From positions 2,418,001 to 2,482,000 of the forward strand of contig CM082579.2 of assembly GCA_040954595.2 (NCBI GenBank): 64,000 nt of DNA. Reading direction: 5' to 3'. Under the pieces are notes generated by a model. It saw only the letters and a list, made by a program, of their open reading frames with translations. It searched no databases and had not been told where the DNA came from. This document shows, piece after piece, positions 1 to 12,230 of the stretch. The number at the start of each line of letters is the position of its first letter. Within the stretch, counting starts at the first letter, position 1. The DNA comes from Balanoglossus misakiensis (Eukaryota; Hemichordata). A program made the position numbers and the translations under genes.

Positions 1-2547
1 AAACTCGAAAAATCGTCGATTTTTGAAGGTTTTCCTGAGCTATAACCCATGGTTTTTTCAAAAAATGACCAAATTTTCAAAATTCGCAAACTCGAAAAAT
101 CGTCGATTTTTGAAGGTTTTCCTGAGCTATAACCCATGGTTTTTTCAAAAAATGACCAAATTTTCAAAATTCGCAAACTCGAAAAATCGTCGATTTTTGA
201 AGGTTTTCCTGAGCTATAACCCATGGTTTTTTCAAAAAATGACCAAATTTTCAAAATTCGCAAACTCGAAAAATCGTCGATTTTTGAAGGTTTTCCTGAG
301 CTATAACCCATGGTTTTTTCAAAAAATGACCAAATTTTCAAAATTCGCAAACTCGAAAAATCGTCGATTTTTGAAGGTTTTCCTGAGCTATAACCCATGG
401 TTTTTTCAAAAAATGACCAAATTTTCAAAATTCGCAAACTCGAAAAATCGTCGATTTTTGAAGGTTTTCCTGAGCTATAACCCATGGTTTTTTCAAAAAA
501 TGACCAAATTTTCAAAATTCGCAAACTCGAAAAATCGTCGATTTTTGAAGGTTTTCCTGAGCTATAACCCATGGGTTTTTTCAAAAAATGACCAAATTTT
601 CAAAATTCGCAAACTCGAAAAATCGTCGATTTTTGAAGGTTTTCCTGAGCTATAACCCATGGGTTTTTCAAAAAATGACCAAATTTTCAAAATTCGCAAA
701 CTCGAAAAATCGTCGATTTTTGAAGGTTTTCCTGAGCTATAACCCATGGTTTTTTCAAAAAATGACCAAATTTTCAAAATTCGCAAACTCGAAAAATCGT
801 CGATTTTTGAAGGTTTTCCTGAGCTATAACCCATGGTTTTTTCAAAAAATGACCAAATTTTCAAAATTCGCAAACTCGAAAAATCGTCGATTTTTGAAGG
901 TTTTCCTGAGCTATAACCCATGGTTTTTTTCAAAAAATGACCAAATTTTCAAAATTCGCAAACTCGAAAAATCGTCGATTTTTGAAGGTTTTCCTGAGCT
1001 ATAACCCATGGTTTTTTCAAAAAATGACCAAATTTTCAAAATTCGCAAACTCGAAAAATCGTCGATTTTTGAAGGTTTTCCTGAGCTATAACCCATGGTT
1101 TTTTCAAAAAATGACCAAATTTTCAAAATTCGCAAACTCGAAAAATCGTCGATTTTTGAAGGTTTTCCTGAGCTATAACCCATGGTTTTTTCAAAAAATG
1201 ACCAAATTTTCAAAATTCGCAAACTCGAAAAATCGTCGATTTTTGAAGGTTTTCCTGAGCTATAACCCATGGTTTTTTCAAAAATGACCAAATTTTCAAA
1301 ATTCGCAAACTCGAAAAATCGTCGATTTTTGAAGGTTTTCCTGAGCTATAACCCATGGTTTTTTCAAAAAATGACCAAATTTTCAAAATTCGCAAACTCG
1401 AAAAATCGTCGATTTTTGAAGGTTTTCCTGAGCTATAACCCATGGGTTTTTCAAAAAATGACCAAATTTTCAAAATTCGCAAACTCGAAAAATCGTCGAT
1501 TTTTGAAGGTTTTCCTGAGCTATAACCCATGGGTTTTTTCAAAAAATGACCAAATTTTCAAAATTCGCAAACTCGAAAAATCGTCGATTTTTGAAGGTTT
1601 TCCTGAGCTATAACCCATGGTTTTTTCAAAAAATGACCAAATTTTCAAAATTCGCAAACTCGAAAAATCGTCGATTTTTGAAGGTTTTCCTGAGCTATAA
1701 CCCATGGGTTTTTAAAAAAATGACCAAATTTTCAAAATTCGCAAACTCGAAAAATCGTCGATTTTTGAAGGTTTTCCTGAGCTATAACCCATGGTTTTTT
1801 CAAAAAATGACCAAATTTTCAAAATTCGCAAACTCGAAAAATCGTCGATTTTTGAAGGTTTTCCTGAGCTATAACCCATGGTTTTTTCAAAAAATGACCA
1901 AATTTTCAAAATTCGCAAACTCGAAAAATCGTCGATTTTTGAAGGTTTTCCTGAGCTATAACCCATGTTTTTTTCAAAAAATGACCAAATTTTCAAAATT
2001 CGCAAACTCGAAAAATCGTCGATTTTTGAAGGTTTTCCTGAGCTATAACCCATGGTTTTTTCAAAAAATGACCAAATTTTCAAAATTCGCAAACTCGAAA
2101 AATCGTCGATTTTTGAAGGTTTTCCTGAGCTATAACCCATGGGTTTTTCAAAAAATGACCAAATTTTCAAAATTCGCAAACTCGAAAAATCGTCGATTTT
2201 TGAAGGTTTTCCTGAGCTATAACCCATGGGTTTTTCAAAAAATGACCAAATTTTCAAAATTCGCAAACTCGAAAAATCGTCGATTTTTGAAGGTTTTCCT
2301 GAGCTATAACCCATGGGTTTTTCAAAAAATGACCAAATTTTCAAAATTCGCAAACTCGAAAAATCGTCGATTTTTGAAGGTTTTCCTGAGCTATAACCCA
2401 TGGTTTTTTCAAAAAATGACCAAATTTTCAAAATTCGCAAACTCGAAAAATCGTCGATTTTTGAAGGTTTTCCTGAGCTATAACCCATGGTTTTTTCAAA
2501 AAATGACCAAATTTTCAAAATTCGCAAACTCGAAAAATCGTCGATTT
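1..2547. repeat. 87-bp satellite tandem array (about 29 copies)
   Basis: The same 87-bp unit repeats head to tail from the window edge to about 2547. Copies are almost identical; differences are mostly one-base length changes in the A and T runs around CCATGG (for example CCATGG followed by five, six or seven T). The unit holds a near-perfect palindrome, aaaaatcg-t-cgattttt. Because 87 is 29 codons and the unit has no stop in some frames, long open frames run through the array on both strands, but indels break them and I do not regard them as genes. The array is truncated on the left by the window, so its full length is unknown. Confidence 0.98.
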
Positions 2548-3103
2548 CATGAGTTGTTGTGATCAAGAAATATTACCAATAATGGCCAAATAACCGCTAG
2601 AGTTCTTTTAAATTTCCTGAAAGCAACTGTTGGGTGTCGGTAATGCATCAGTGGTAATAGTTTGCACCTGAATAAAATTACGGGTAATTACTGAGATTAC
2701 TGCTGTGTGCTGACTCGGCTCTGCACCGTCTGGTTTGCATTTCAACTCAAGACTGTCTGGTATGCTATGACCCCAACCCCTATCTGCTAGATGTGGACAC
2801 GCATTCATTAGCGTTATTGATGTAAGCACAGAGATGTTTAAGGGAGCACGCTCCATCAAAACAATAGTAAAACGCGAATGAGTTATTAGATAGTGTCGCA
2901 TTGTGGGGAATATTTTCCCATCATTGGTGGGGATATCGTATGCACTGACCATAAAATTGTTTGAAGAAAACAGCAGCTGGAAGGAATGTTTATAAGCAAA
3001 AGTGTTGTGATCCAATTATTTATAAAATGTGTTATGCTCTCTCTCTCTCACACGTGGTTAAAAATACGACACTCCCAAGGACAGGTATAAGTAAACTTAA
3101 ACA

Positions 3104-3204
3104 CTGCAATTTTGAATTTCCCCAAAGCCACCCGCCAACTTAACTGATAGCTTCTGCAATTTTGAATTTCCCCCAAAGCCACCCGCCAACTTAACTGATA
3201 GCTT
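3104..3204. repeat. 50-bp tandem duplication
   Basis: Two adjacent copies, 3104-3153 and 3154-3204, each beginning ctgcaattttgaatttcc. They are identical except for one extra C in the second copy, so the duplication looks recent. Confidence 0.95.
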
Positions 3205-5385
3205 CCCAAATCGAACACAAGGTCATATGGACAGCATTTTCGTCGAGATTGGACCCTTGTCGGTTTCTGATCATGTTGCACACTTGGAACCACGTGATAC
3301 GGTCAACGCAGGTCAGGCAGGTCGACAGTCGTGAGAAACCCAGGCAGCTCCCTAATCTTCTTTCACAAACAACGTGACTTGGTTTTGAACAGCGACGTTC
3401 AATTATCAGATTAATCGTGCGACTTGTATCGCTGAACTGAACAAATTAAGCGCTTATTTCAGTTTATATCGAAATGAATGTCCTGTCCACATTTCCCAAT
3501 CTTCCCATGAAATAATAGTCAGACAAATCAAAACGATCTACATTAGACAGGCGGTATCTTAGATGGACAAATAACCCGTGAAAATATATAAATCGGACGG
3601 TAAAGCTAACGCTACCATCTCAACGGATTAGCAGTTCACTGAAGGTATCGTACAAACGGATTGCTGTTATTTTTTATTTCATGCCATTGGAAGCTTTTTC
3701 AGTGGAAGTCAAATTAACCCTTGTGCGTGAGATATTAAAACGGTCATAAACGAGATAAGAGCGGGCGCTCTCTGAGAAATCAGTGTACTATATAGCCAAG
3801 TAGCCTCGCTTTATCAGAGTTAAGAGTCGAATTGACTTTCTGGGGTCCTATTAATGAGCACCGTAAATAACGTTTGCAGTGGGTGCGTTTGTTTCGGCCT
3901 CTATGATGAATGAGTGGAGAACTTGAGACAGCTACAGGAAGCTCAATCAATCGTTTCACGATTTGGATATTTACTCCTTAATTTGTTGTGGGACGAGAGA
4001 TTAATCACTGAGGAAACGAGCTATTCAAAACATCCAAAAGTAATAGTTCTACTGCCGACACTGATTATGTTCATGATCCATATGTGTGTCAGTTTGAACC
4101 CAATATCCTGAGTTTTTCGAGAGAAAAATATCCTAGGTTAAATTGCACATCTTTATGTCGTCATATTTCTAACCCCACCCACCAACATCCAATAATGTGT
4201 ACTTCATAATCAATATACCAGAAGAGCTTCTAAAACTACGAGCCCCAAGAAGAGAGTTTCTGATTCATATACCTTATTTGTAAACAAATACATTGGGGGA
4301 ATAAATTAGCTCATTACCAAAATTAAAGTTTTGAATTCCTTTGTACAATCGTTCAAACTTTAAAGTTTGCAACGTGTATAAAATCCGAGTTACTAGCATG
4401 ACCCGGAACATTTAACACTTGCAAATATATGCATGGGTGCGTGTACATGTATATCATGCATTTTGCCACCGTCGAGCGTTGTCATTTCGGATGACAAAAC
4501 GAATGGCAGGTGAATCAACGATGCTTATCATCCGATGCGGCGCAAGGGTCATTGATTGAGAAGGCATTATCACCAGGCCGATCTATTAACTCCGATAAAT
4601 GATCCGTGCAAGGTGTGTCCTACATAAACTTTTAACTGAGAGGTAACAGAAGTTATGTCAGTGTGATGAGCAGGATGACGTCTGCGGTGGCGACACGACG
4701 ACCTTCAGAAGAAAATAGGCCACGCGCTGTGCGGGGGATTACCGACGAGGGGGAAAATGGGACAGACACTGATACCTGCTTTTTACTGTGTTCGAACTAG
4801 ACGTCCAAATGTGCTCACAAGCACGTCCTAGCTCAGTGTGTATGTTATTTCTAAACCACTGATCTTTGAGATCATTTTGGTTTACTATATTACAACCGTT
4901 GTTGCCATGATATCCTAAAGGTTCTTTCCTCTTTTCAAAAATGGAAGGAACAGGGGAAAAGAAGGTCGGAAAACCTTCATCTGTAATGGGGACTTGACTT
5001 TGTCAGATAATTCGACAAAGAATGCAACAGGATGTCCCCGTGTATCTTCTGCGCGTTGGTTAGCGCATCAAATGTATAAACATTACGCGAACGCATTCCT
5101 ATGTCGGTGCCGGCTCGCCATTAATCTCACGTATCCTAATTAAATATGAAACATATACGCCGAGTTACACTGGCCAGCTGTCCCTTACACTGCCGCGGAA
5201 GGACACGGTTGGAATTCTCGCCATAGCTTGGATACTGATATCATACTTTCAAGAGATGTTCTTCAAGTAATGGATACCGCCAAAACTAACAGTGTTAAAT
5301 CCAAGAGTCTTTAAAGTATCTGAATTATTGACAGTAATGGGGCTGATAACACCAGCTACTGTGTGATGAGGCACTCTGCTAGAAC

Positions 5386-5395
5386 GGGGGGGGGG
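5386..5395. repeat. G10 homopolymer
   Basis: Ten consecutive G on the plus strand; one of several long G/C homopolymers in the window. Confidence 0.9.
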
Positions 5396-5736
5396 TGCGA
5401 GGGGTCAGTGAGGACAAGGGTATATAGGGGAAGAACGAACATTATTCCAGTAATATATAACGTCTATCTGAAGTTTATCGGACATTGATAACGACCTCGT
5501 AATGAGGAACATCAACAAAAAAATAATTTACGAGGTCATTTCAGCGCGTGAGAACCATATCACTTATCATATTACAAATATATTATATTTTCCATTTTAT
5601 ATTTTAACGTCTCTATAAATCATTCAGCAAATTGGATCGAATGAAAGAAACATTATCGATGCGTAGATTAATTGCTTGGTTGCTTTTACGTATGTAAAGG
5701 GGCTAAGGAGCGTAAAAGTGATAAAGATTGATAACA

Positions 5737-5808
5737 CATATATACAATATATATATAAAATTATATTTTTACCTAATATACTATATAATATATATTAATA
5801 TATATCTA
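5737..5808. repeat. AT-rich low-complexity block
   Basis: About 70 bp of almost pure A and T with irregular (TA)n runs; no coding content. Confidence 0.85.
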
Positions 5809-8800
5809 TGCATGTGTATAACTGAAATCCTATGCCACGTGAGAGTTTATTTCGACTTTATCATACATCCGCTATGCACTCGAGAGAAAAGAAAAAATCA
5901 ATGAGTTTGGTTTTAGTGGTTTAACATTACGAATAGAGAGACTCGAGAGAGGGAGGTAACTTTATCCTCGACCAATTCGTAAATGGCCGGTAATGGATCC
6001 GTGATCTTTTGCTTGTTTTTCGTCGTAGCAAGCCAAACCTCGCCATGAGAAGTGCTCCGTGTCAGCGGTACAAGGTACATATCATACCGTCCCTTTGAAT
6101 TAATGAAAGCAGGCTGAGTCATAATATTTTGCAATGGCATGTAGTCAAAACAGAATGTACATGTCTAGCTGGCCTGTTTCACTCAACGGATCCACTGTTT
6201 GATTGACATGATACAAGAGAACGGTACTGACACCAATCACATTTTTCCCCACCACGGATGGTTGCATAGGAAAAATAAGTAAACAACACAAACATGTAAG
6301 TTGTCACCTCGAGCTGATGACGTCTCACAATGAAATGGTTTTGCAGACCATGCTTAAATCCCCCCTAATTACGGACTATCTATGTCCGAATCCTCGGCAA
6401 TATTGTCTCGCAATGTGGTTTATTTCTGTCATATAACGTCATCGAGAGTAACAAGAATTTGATGGTAAATGAAATGCTCTGACGTCATCAATATCTGCCC
6501 TTTGTGTTGGTTTTAATTCCCCGGAACCGGAACGATTTCACGGTCGAGTTGGCCGCCCCTATTCGTTTCCTGGCAAGTAAAGATGCGGTTTCGGTGGTTT
6601 CTTTTGATAATAGAATACAGTGGTATTTAGCAATACAGCAAAATGTATTACCGGCATATATCGCAATGAGATATTTTTTTTCCTGCGCTTTGGGTACGAA
6701 TGGAATGTTTACACAGAACAGCTGTTGCAGCTGTTGTTTTTATAACTCGACCGGTATCAATCAAAACGTTATTGAGAGAATTATTTGCGCGGCGGTCTGT
6801 TCTCGCCGAGTTCAAATCATAGCGGAAGAAGCTTTAAACTTTTGGGTGTGACGTGGACATTCCCAAGTTGAAACTCAGTGCGTAGGGATGGGGCACTACT
6901 GACTAACCACTGCGAATCTGTCAAGAAGGGGGACTGTCAGCTCATGGCAGGCAGTTTTTAATTATAATAGCAGAACCCTGTTCCCATGATATTCTGCCAG
7001 GTTTCAAGTTGTGAACGATAGTGTTAGAATCTTTAGACGTAAAGTTGTGTATAGTCATCTTTACTATGCTGTGAAATGAGCGATTCCAACGATCCGGGAA
7101 CCATCTTGATTTTGAATTATTGGTATCGCTTTATTGTCTTCTTGAAGTCTGCTTGAGCAAAGTAATTGGGAATGAGAGTTTCGCGGTTGCGATGCAGGCC
7201 GATACCATGGCACCAACGATAATTAGAGATACTTATCATGACATTGCGGCTTTGTACCCTTTCATCGTTTCTACAGTAAAATATATTGTTTCTCTGGGAA
7301 ACATATAAATTCGTAAAATTATATTAGGTTAACCGCGCAAAAGTAAAAAATTTAAAGAGAAAAAAAACGTTATTAATAATTGAATGAGCATCCCAAATGT
7401 ACGATAACTGTGATAGTTTCAGACTTGGCAGGGACATCATTGAAATTCCGACATGTCGGCATCAATAATATTAATGGTGGCCAATGTCATAGGGCCTGCC
7501 AAAACTGTGAGCCAAATGCACAAACTAAATCTGCCATAAGTCGTTGCAAAGCACACTGTGTTACTCCCTGACGCCTGAATATTTGAAGCCTTCAGCGATC
7601 ATAATGGACGGCCGATCCGAGTTCCTATCTTGCCCCGGCAAAATAATTAAATGAATCCACTCGTATGGGAATAGGCGTCTCCCCTTCTGGATGGAAAGTA
7701 AATATTTAATAAATCCGGAGTCAAAATGCTGACGTTTTTTCTGTGATTTGCAACGCTGTCAGCGCATCGAGAGTCTTAACAGGCTGCAATGTCCTCCGAT
7801 AATCGCGATTTCTATTTTGAACTATCCATGATACATCTGTGCCAGGTTGTTTTGAATAATCGCATATAATGACCCTATGCACCTGGATACTTATCAGTTT
7901 TTGTGTCGACGGCTGGGTTTACCATTTTGAGCAATACTTCGACGGTTATAGTAATCCGATATGAGCTGTACCGGCAGCTTTATAAAAATCTTGCGTCCTT
8001 TATGGTGATATCTCCTCAGTTAATGAACAGTTCTTATTTTTTTGCAAAATAATGCTATTATCGAGAGATTTGGGTGGAGTGATAATCTCGTGTGTATAGA
8101 TGTCTTTGGCGGACCCGACAGGCGAGGTTGGACCATATGTTTGGCTGCATATTCCTTGGGTTCACCTGGATTTGGTTATTTTGCATGACGCGAGTTATCT
8201 GGTCATTGGATGGCATACTATGTTTGCAATAGTTATGTGATTTTTTTTCTGGTTCATTATCTGAAGAAATATTTCTAAAATTTAGTTCTTGTTAACTTCA
8301 TCTCCTATACTTTATTTTGTTCGCTTTTAAAAGTCACTTCAAAATACTTCAAATATCTCTTTGGAACTTTATACTTCTCTTGTTTTTCGTCAAGGGAGGT
8401 GTCGTTCATTTTTTCCTACAGGATGTTGTACTCAATGACCTCGCTGGCTTTTATACATATATTGTGCGATTGTTACTGCCAACATATAAATTGTTACAGC
8501 AAAGTCTGTTTCAAGGCCGCATTTTATCACATACCTCATAGAACAATATAATCAGCAGCAAAATCACTATCTAAGGTCAAGATCACCTCTCGAACACCAT
8601 ATGGGACTCTAATTTTATTATTCGTGGGTGTCTGATTGCAATATTGGGAACGGTAAAGCCTTTTATAACATACTAATAACTCAAGAGATCTTTTGCTTGT
8701 ATAGAGAAAACATAAGTGTGGCATTGTGTATTGGTGCACATGCGCTCTCTGCTTTCGGTGCGATGTAAATCCATCACACAACCCACTAGCTGTAGCCATA

Positions 8801-10701
8801 TTTAGGAAGGGTCTGTTTAAAAATAAAAATCACATCATCCCGAAATGGCGTTGTTACCCACGTGATATTCGCATGACTTTATAACAACTCGTGTGCTTAG
8901 TATTCTTTCAGCATGACAGAAAGACTAGTGAGAACGAAATCACGGTTGCCGCCATGGAGGGTATCGGCCACAAAGTCAGGAAAGCAATATTCTCCCTCTC
9001 TTAATCAAAGATTACCCGGTGACCTAAGTTTAAAGTGCGAAAAACGAATTTCAGGTGTCTCGGGAGCGTCTAATCGTCCAAGCATGCCACTGGGGGTTTC
9101 AACGTGGCCTACTGCGAGCAAACGGTCACATATATAATCTTGATGTATGGCACCCCAGTGCCCCATGAAAGACGACGCCATTACAGTGTCGCTGACATTT
9201 GCTATGGAAGATTCCAAAACAGAACAGAGATTAAAGACGGGAATAAATCGTGGGTTTTCCATGATTTGTCGAATAAGTCTTTCCCCGACAGTTTGAAAAA
9301 TTTCTATCATCCCTGATCCTCTGACCCCGGTAAGTCCGTCGGCGACTTCGCCTTAAGAATAACCTCAAATTATTAACCCGAAAAGCGCGTTGATTTTCAT
9401 CTATTATATCGAAATGAACCATACAATTTTTTTCCGCATATAGATTGCCTGATTAGTTAACATAACATTGCATTTCATATTCCTGACCGTATTATAATGT
9501 TTGTACTTTTAACGAATTTCAGAGATTGATTTTTTTCTGTCGGGGAAATAATCAAGAAATATCCGAGAAGGGTGTTAAGGTAAGAGGATTTGGTCCTCTC
9601 TGTCTGTCCTTGTGTAAATCATTGTACATCATGGAAATAAATCATGGTTGCGTGTAAGGGGATTTCAAGATTTTGCTTTGATACCAAACTGCACTGTACT
9701 GTGTGTCCCTTCATGCAAAAAGCATCTGTGGGCGTCATCGTACACGTGTTTGGCTGAGTAGCTGGCCTCTCAGATGTCGACTGAAGGTCGACGTTTGGTT
9801 GTTCGATCTGACTGTCTTCAAGTCGAGATGCGGCAAAATCGCCCGCCAGGGTTATTTGCAAACACATCTGTTTTCATCATCCGTCATTTTTTATTTTTGC
9901 ATTATTCGTCGGAATGTATCTGCTGACAGCTAGCTCTTGATTTATGACAAATAATAATATTTCGGAAAGATAAAGTACATGCATTTTACTGATCCTAAGT
10001 ATGTATGTTATATAATATGGGTACGTGTTTATTTACATGCATATTCTGTGTCTTTCGAACCTCCATCTCAGCCGTCATCATAGTTTCTTGATCCCTGACA
10101 TTATCTCAGCTCCATTACATTCAGAGATGATCGAGAGTAATTTCTCTAAGTTCAGGTACAATAGTTTACAGACCACTGCGACATTGGCAATGATGAAAAC
10201 GTTTAACCCTCTTTCCCGTCGGGATTATCCACACCTTGAATACTCAACACCTTTGAGAATTACAAGGCGGTGGAATATCATTGGCAAGAAACAAATGTGC
10301 ACACGTCCTTGATATAAAGCCACAATGCAGATCGAGAAAAATTTCCACTGGTGTATTCACGGTTATGATAGGTTGCGTTTTGTTGGCGTAATCTGGGGCT
10401 AAATCTAGCATATGGTCACCTTTGCTAGATGACAATCTCTCTTCATGGCCCAATAAAGTAGCATTAAATATGGATTAAACGGCGAAGCAGCAACATGGCG
10501 TGCCGAGTGAAGTCATACACAATAATAACCTTGGCTCTCAGCCAGTTTGTGTGTGAGGTCGAGTGTGATTGAATCGCGAGACCTGGTAATCAGATTTGCG
10601 AAGTAATTGAACATGCGAATTATTTAGTTCATTTCTTGGAAACCTTCAAAAGGAAAATAAAACATACAGTCACATTAAAGTTTAATAATAAAAAATGGAA
10701 G

Positions 10702-10707
10702 TTTATT
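10702..10707 (-). promoter_or_regulatory. Candidate poly(A) signal of the GABA-A-like gene
   Basis: Read on the minus strand this is AATAAA, about 1.2 kb beyond the receptor stop codon, followed by a T- and GT-rich stretch typical of a cleavage region. A second AATAAA lies at 11121-11126. Either would give a plausible 3' UTR; the choice is inference. Confidence 0.4.
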
Positions 10708-11891
10708 CATAAAGGACAACCACAGACATAAGTACCTTGATATCGAGCGCACTCCCTTCTTTCTCCCCTCTGTATGTACACACTGCGTGTCTTGCTTACC
10801 ACATCGTAGAAATATGTACTAATAGACTTACTACAGTGCCACAAAACAATAGCCTTGTGTTCTAAGCATCGAGATCAAGAGAGACATTCAAAAGAATACA
10901 ACATAATGGTAATTACAACAAAAAGGAACGCTAGTGCGAATCTTTTCTGGAACTGTTTGCTTCGATATGGTCTAATTATCTGCTCAAAGATTCAAAACAC
11001 AAGAATCAGGAACTAATATAACTATTAGGCATTACATTAAAGTTTCAATATCGGCAGACGTTCCCCAAACACACGATTAATTCAGGGCTGCATTTTCAGC
11101 ATTTTCTGGTCGTCCTGTTTTTTATTCCAATGTTGTAACTTTAGTGGTATGTACTAAAAGTGCTTCCACTACTCAACTATAAAGAGGTACCGTCTAATGT
11201 AGTTTTCTTTACGAGTCCGTGCTCCACATCCTGGGATGTTGGCTAATGCGTACGTAAATCTTTTATGCCCACTACAAGTTCTAAACTTAGAAGCAAGTAC
11301 GGCCAGTCAACACATGGTTAGAGCGATCGCCAATCCCCAAGATGGAAGCGTGCTATGCCGAAGTTTACAATGGTGCCAAATAAAGATGCGGCTGTGTTTG
11401 CTTTTCCAAGGTTTTGCGATTGGCAGTATTCTACTGCCGTCTTCCGGTCACGGATGATGATATATAAAAGAGACTGTTGACTGATGGAGGCATCGTGGGG
11501 TGTGGACATTTCATTGCCATTCATTCAAAGGTATTGAGTATTTGAAAAGAGGTTAGGGGTTTCTTTGAACATGTGTGTCTAAAGCTCAAAGTTTTTTGCG
11601 GAACTTATCATGTTCACTCAGTGTCAGATTACATTATCATGAAGTGGCCAGAAGATGGCGCCATTACTTCGTAACCTACAAAGTGGCACACGTGTACATC
11701 CCGATAAATGAATTACGCTTTTGGGGGGAAATCCGATTGCAAAATGTACAAAATCTGGAAAGGTCTTGCCGTATGAATTTCACGACAATCATCTTATGAA
11801 AAATACTCTATAGCTTTGTAAAAGCTAGACCACATATGCGTGGTGATTTGGTCCATCTAAAGTTCGCCCTCTGAACATTTCAGGTAAACGG

Positions 11892-12230
11892 TTAGGACCA
11901 CTCCTTCTTAAGAGTGGCGATGGTATCGCTTTCGTGGGTCACCCCTCCGGCTGAAAGATAGGCTACCCAGTACAAGATGTTCAGTATCATAAAAGCCGCG
12001 GGAAACGCGATCCTCGAAGCCTTGTCTATGCGATAGATTTCCACGCCGCGACAACTGCGAGACCAGCTGAAGTTCTTGTATATTCTGTTTCCCTTCAGGC
12101 AATGTATGAGCGCTCTGCAGCACGTTTCTTCCTCGCCGGGTTCATCGTACGCTGATTCTGTGTTGTTGGGAGTCAGTCTGTAATCACCACCATACTTCAT
12201 TTTGCGTTTGCAGTTGTTTCCATGTTGTAC
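11892..12230 (-). CDS. GABA-A-like exon 8: cytoplasmic loop, M4, C-terminus
   Basis: Acceptor tttcctatag, phase 0, 112 codons plus stop (residues 364-475). It codes the rest of the M3-M4 loop, with a Cys-rich patch ([10 protein letters not shown]), then [13 protein letters not shown] leading into M4, which ends NILYWVAYL. The alpha-family counterpart is the DKxSR..FP....FN..YW motif. About 20 hydrophilic residues follow M4, a longer extracellular tail than many family members have. Confidence 0.93.
   Translation of the reverse strand, partial: VQHGNNCKRKMKYGGDYRLTPNNTESAYDEPGEEETCCRALIHCLKGNRIYKNFSWSRSCRGVEIYRIDKASRIAFPAAFMILNILYWVAYLSAGGVTHESDTIATLKKEWS

Larger units (their letters stand above)
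2548..10689. other. Intergenic stretch without recognisable genes
   Basis: I see no exon with a recognisable domain or convincing splice context on either strand. Open frames here are all under about 140 codons and have no recognisable sequence. It holds only small repeats: a 50-bp tandem duplication, a G10 tract and an AT-rich block, listed separately. Confidence 0.6.

Noticed and set aside
1-2547. CRISPR-like array
   Set aside because: Units are contiguous and identical, with no unique spacers, in eukaryotic DNA.
23-2566. Long open frames on both strands in the first 2.5 kb
   Set aside because: They are satellite repeats of 29 codons per unit, equally open on both strands and broken by one-base indels.
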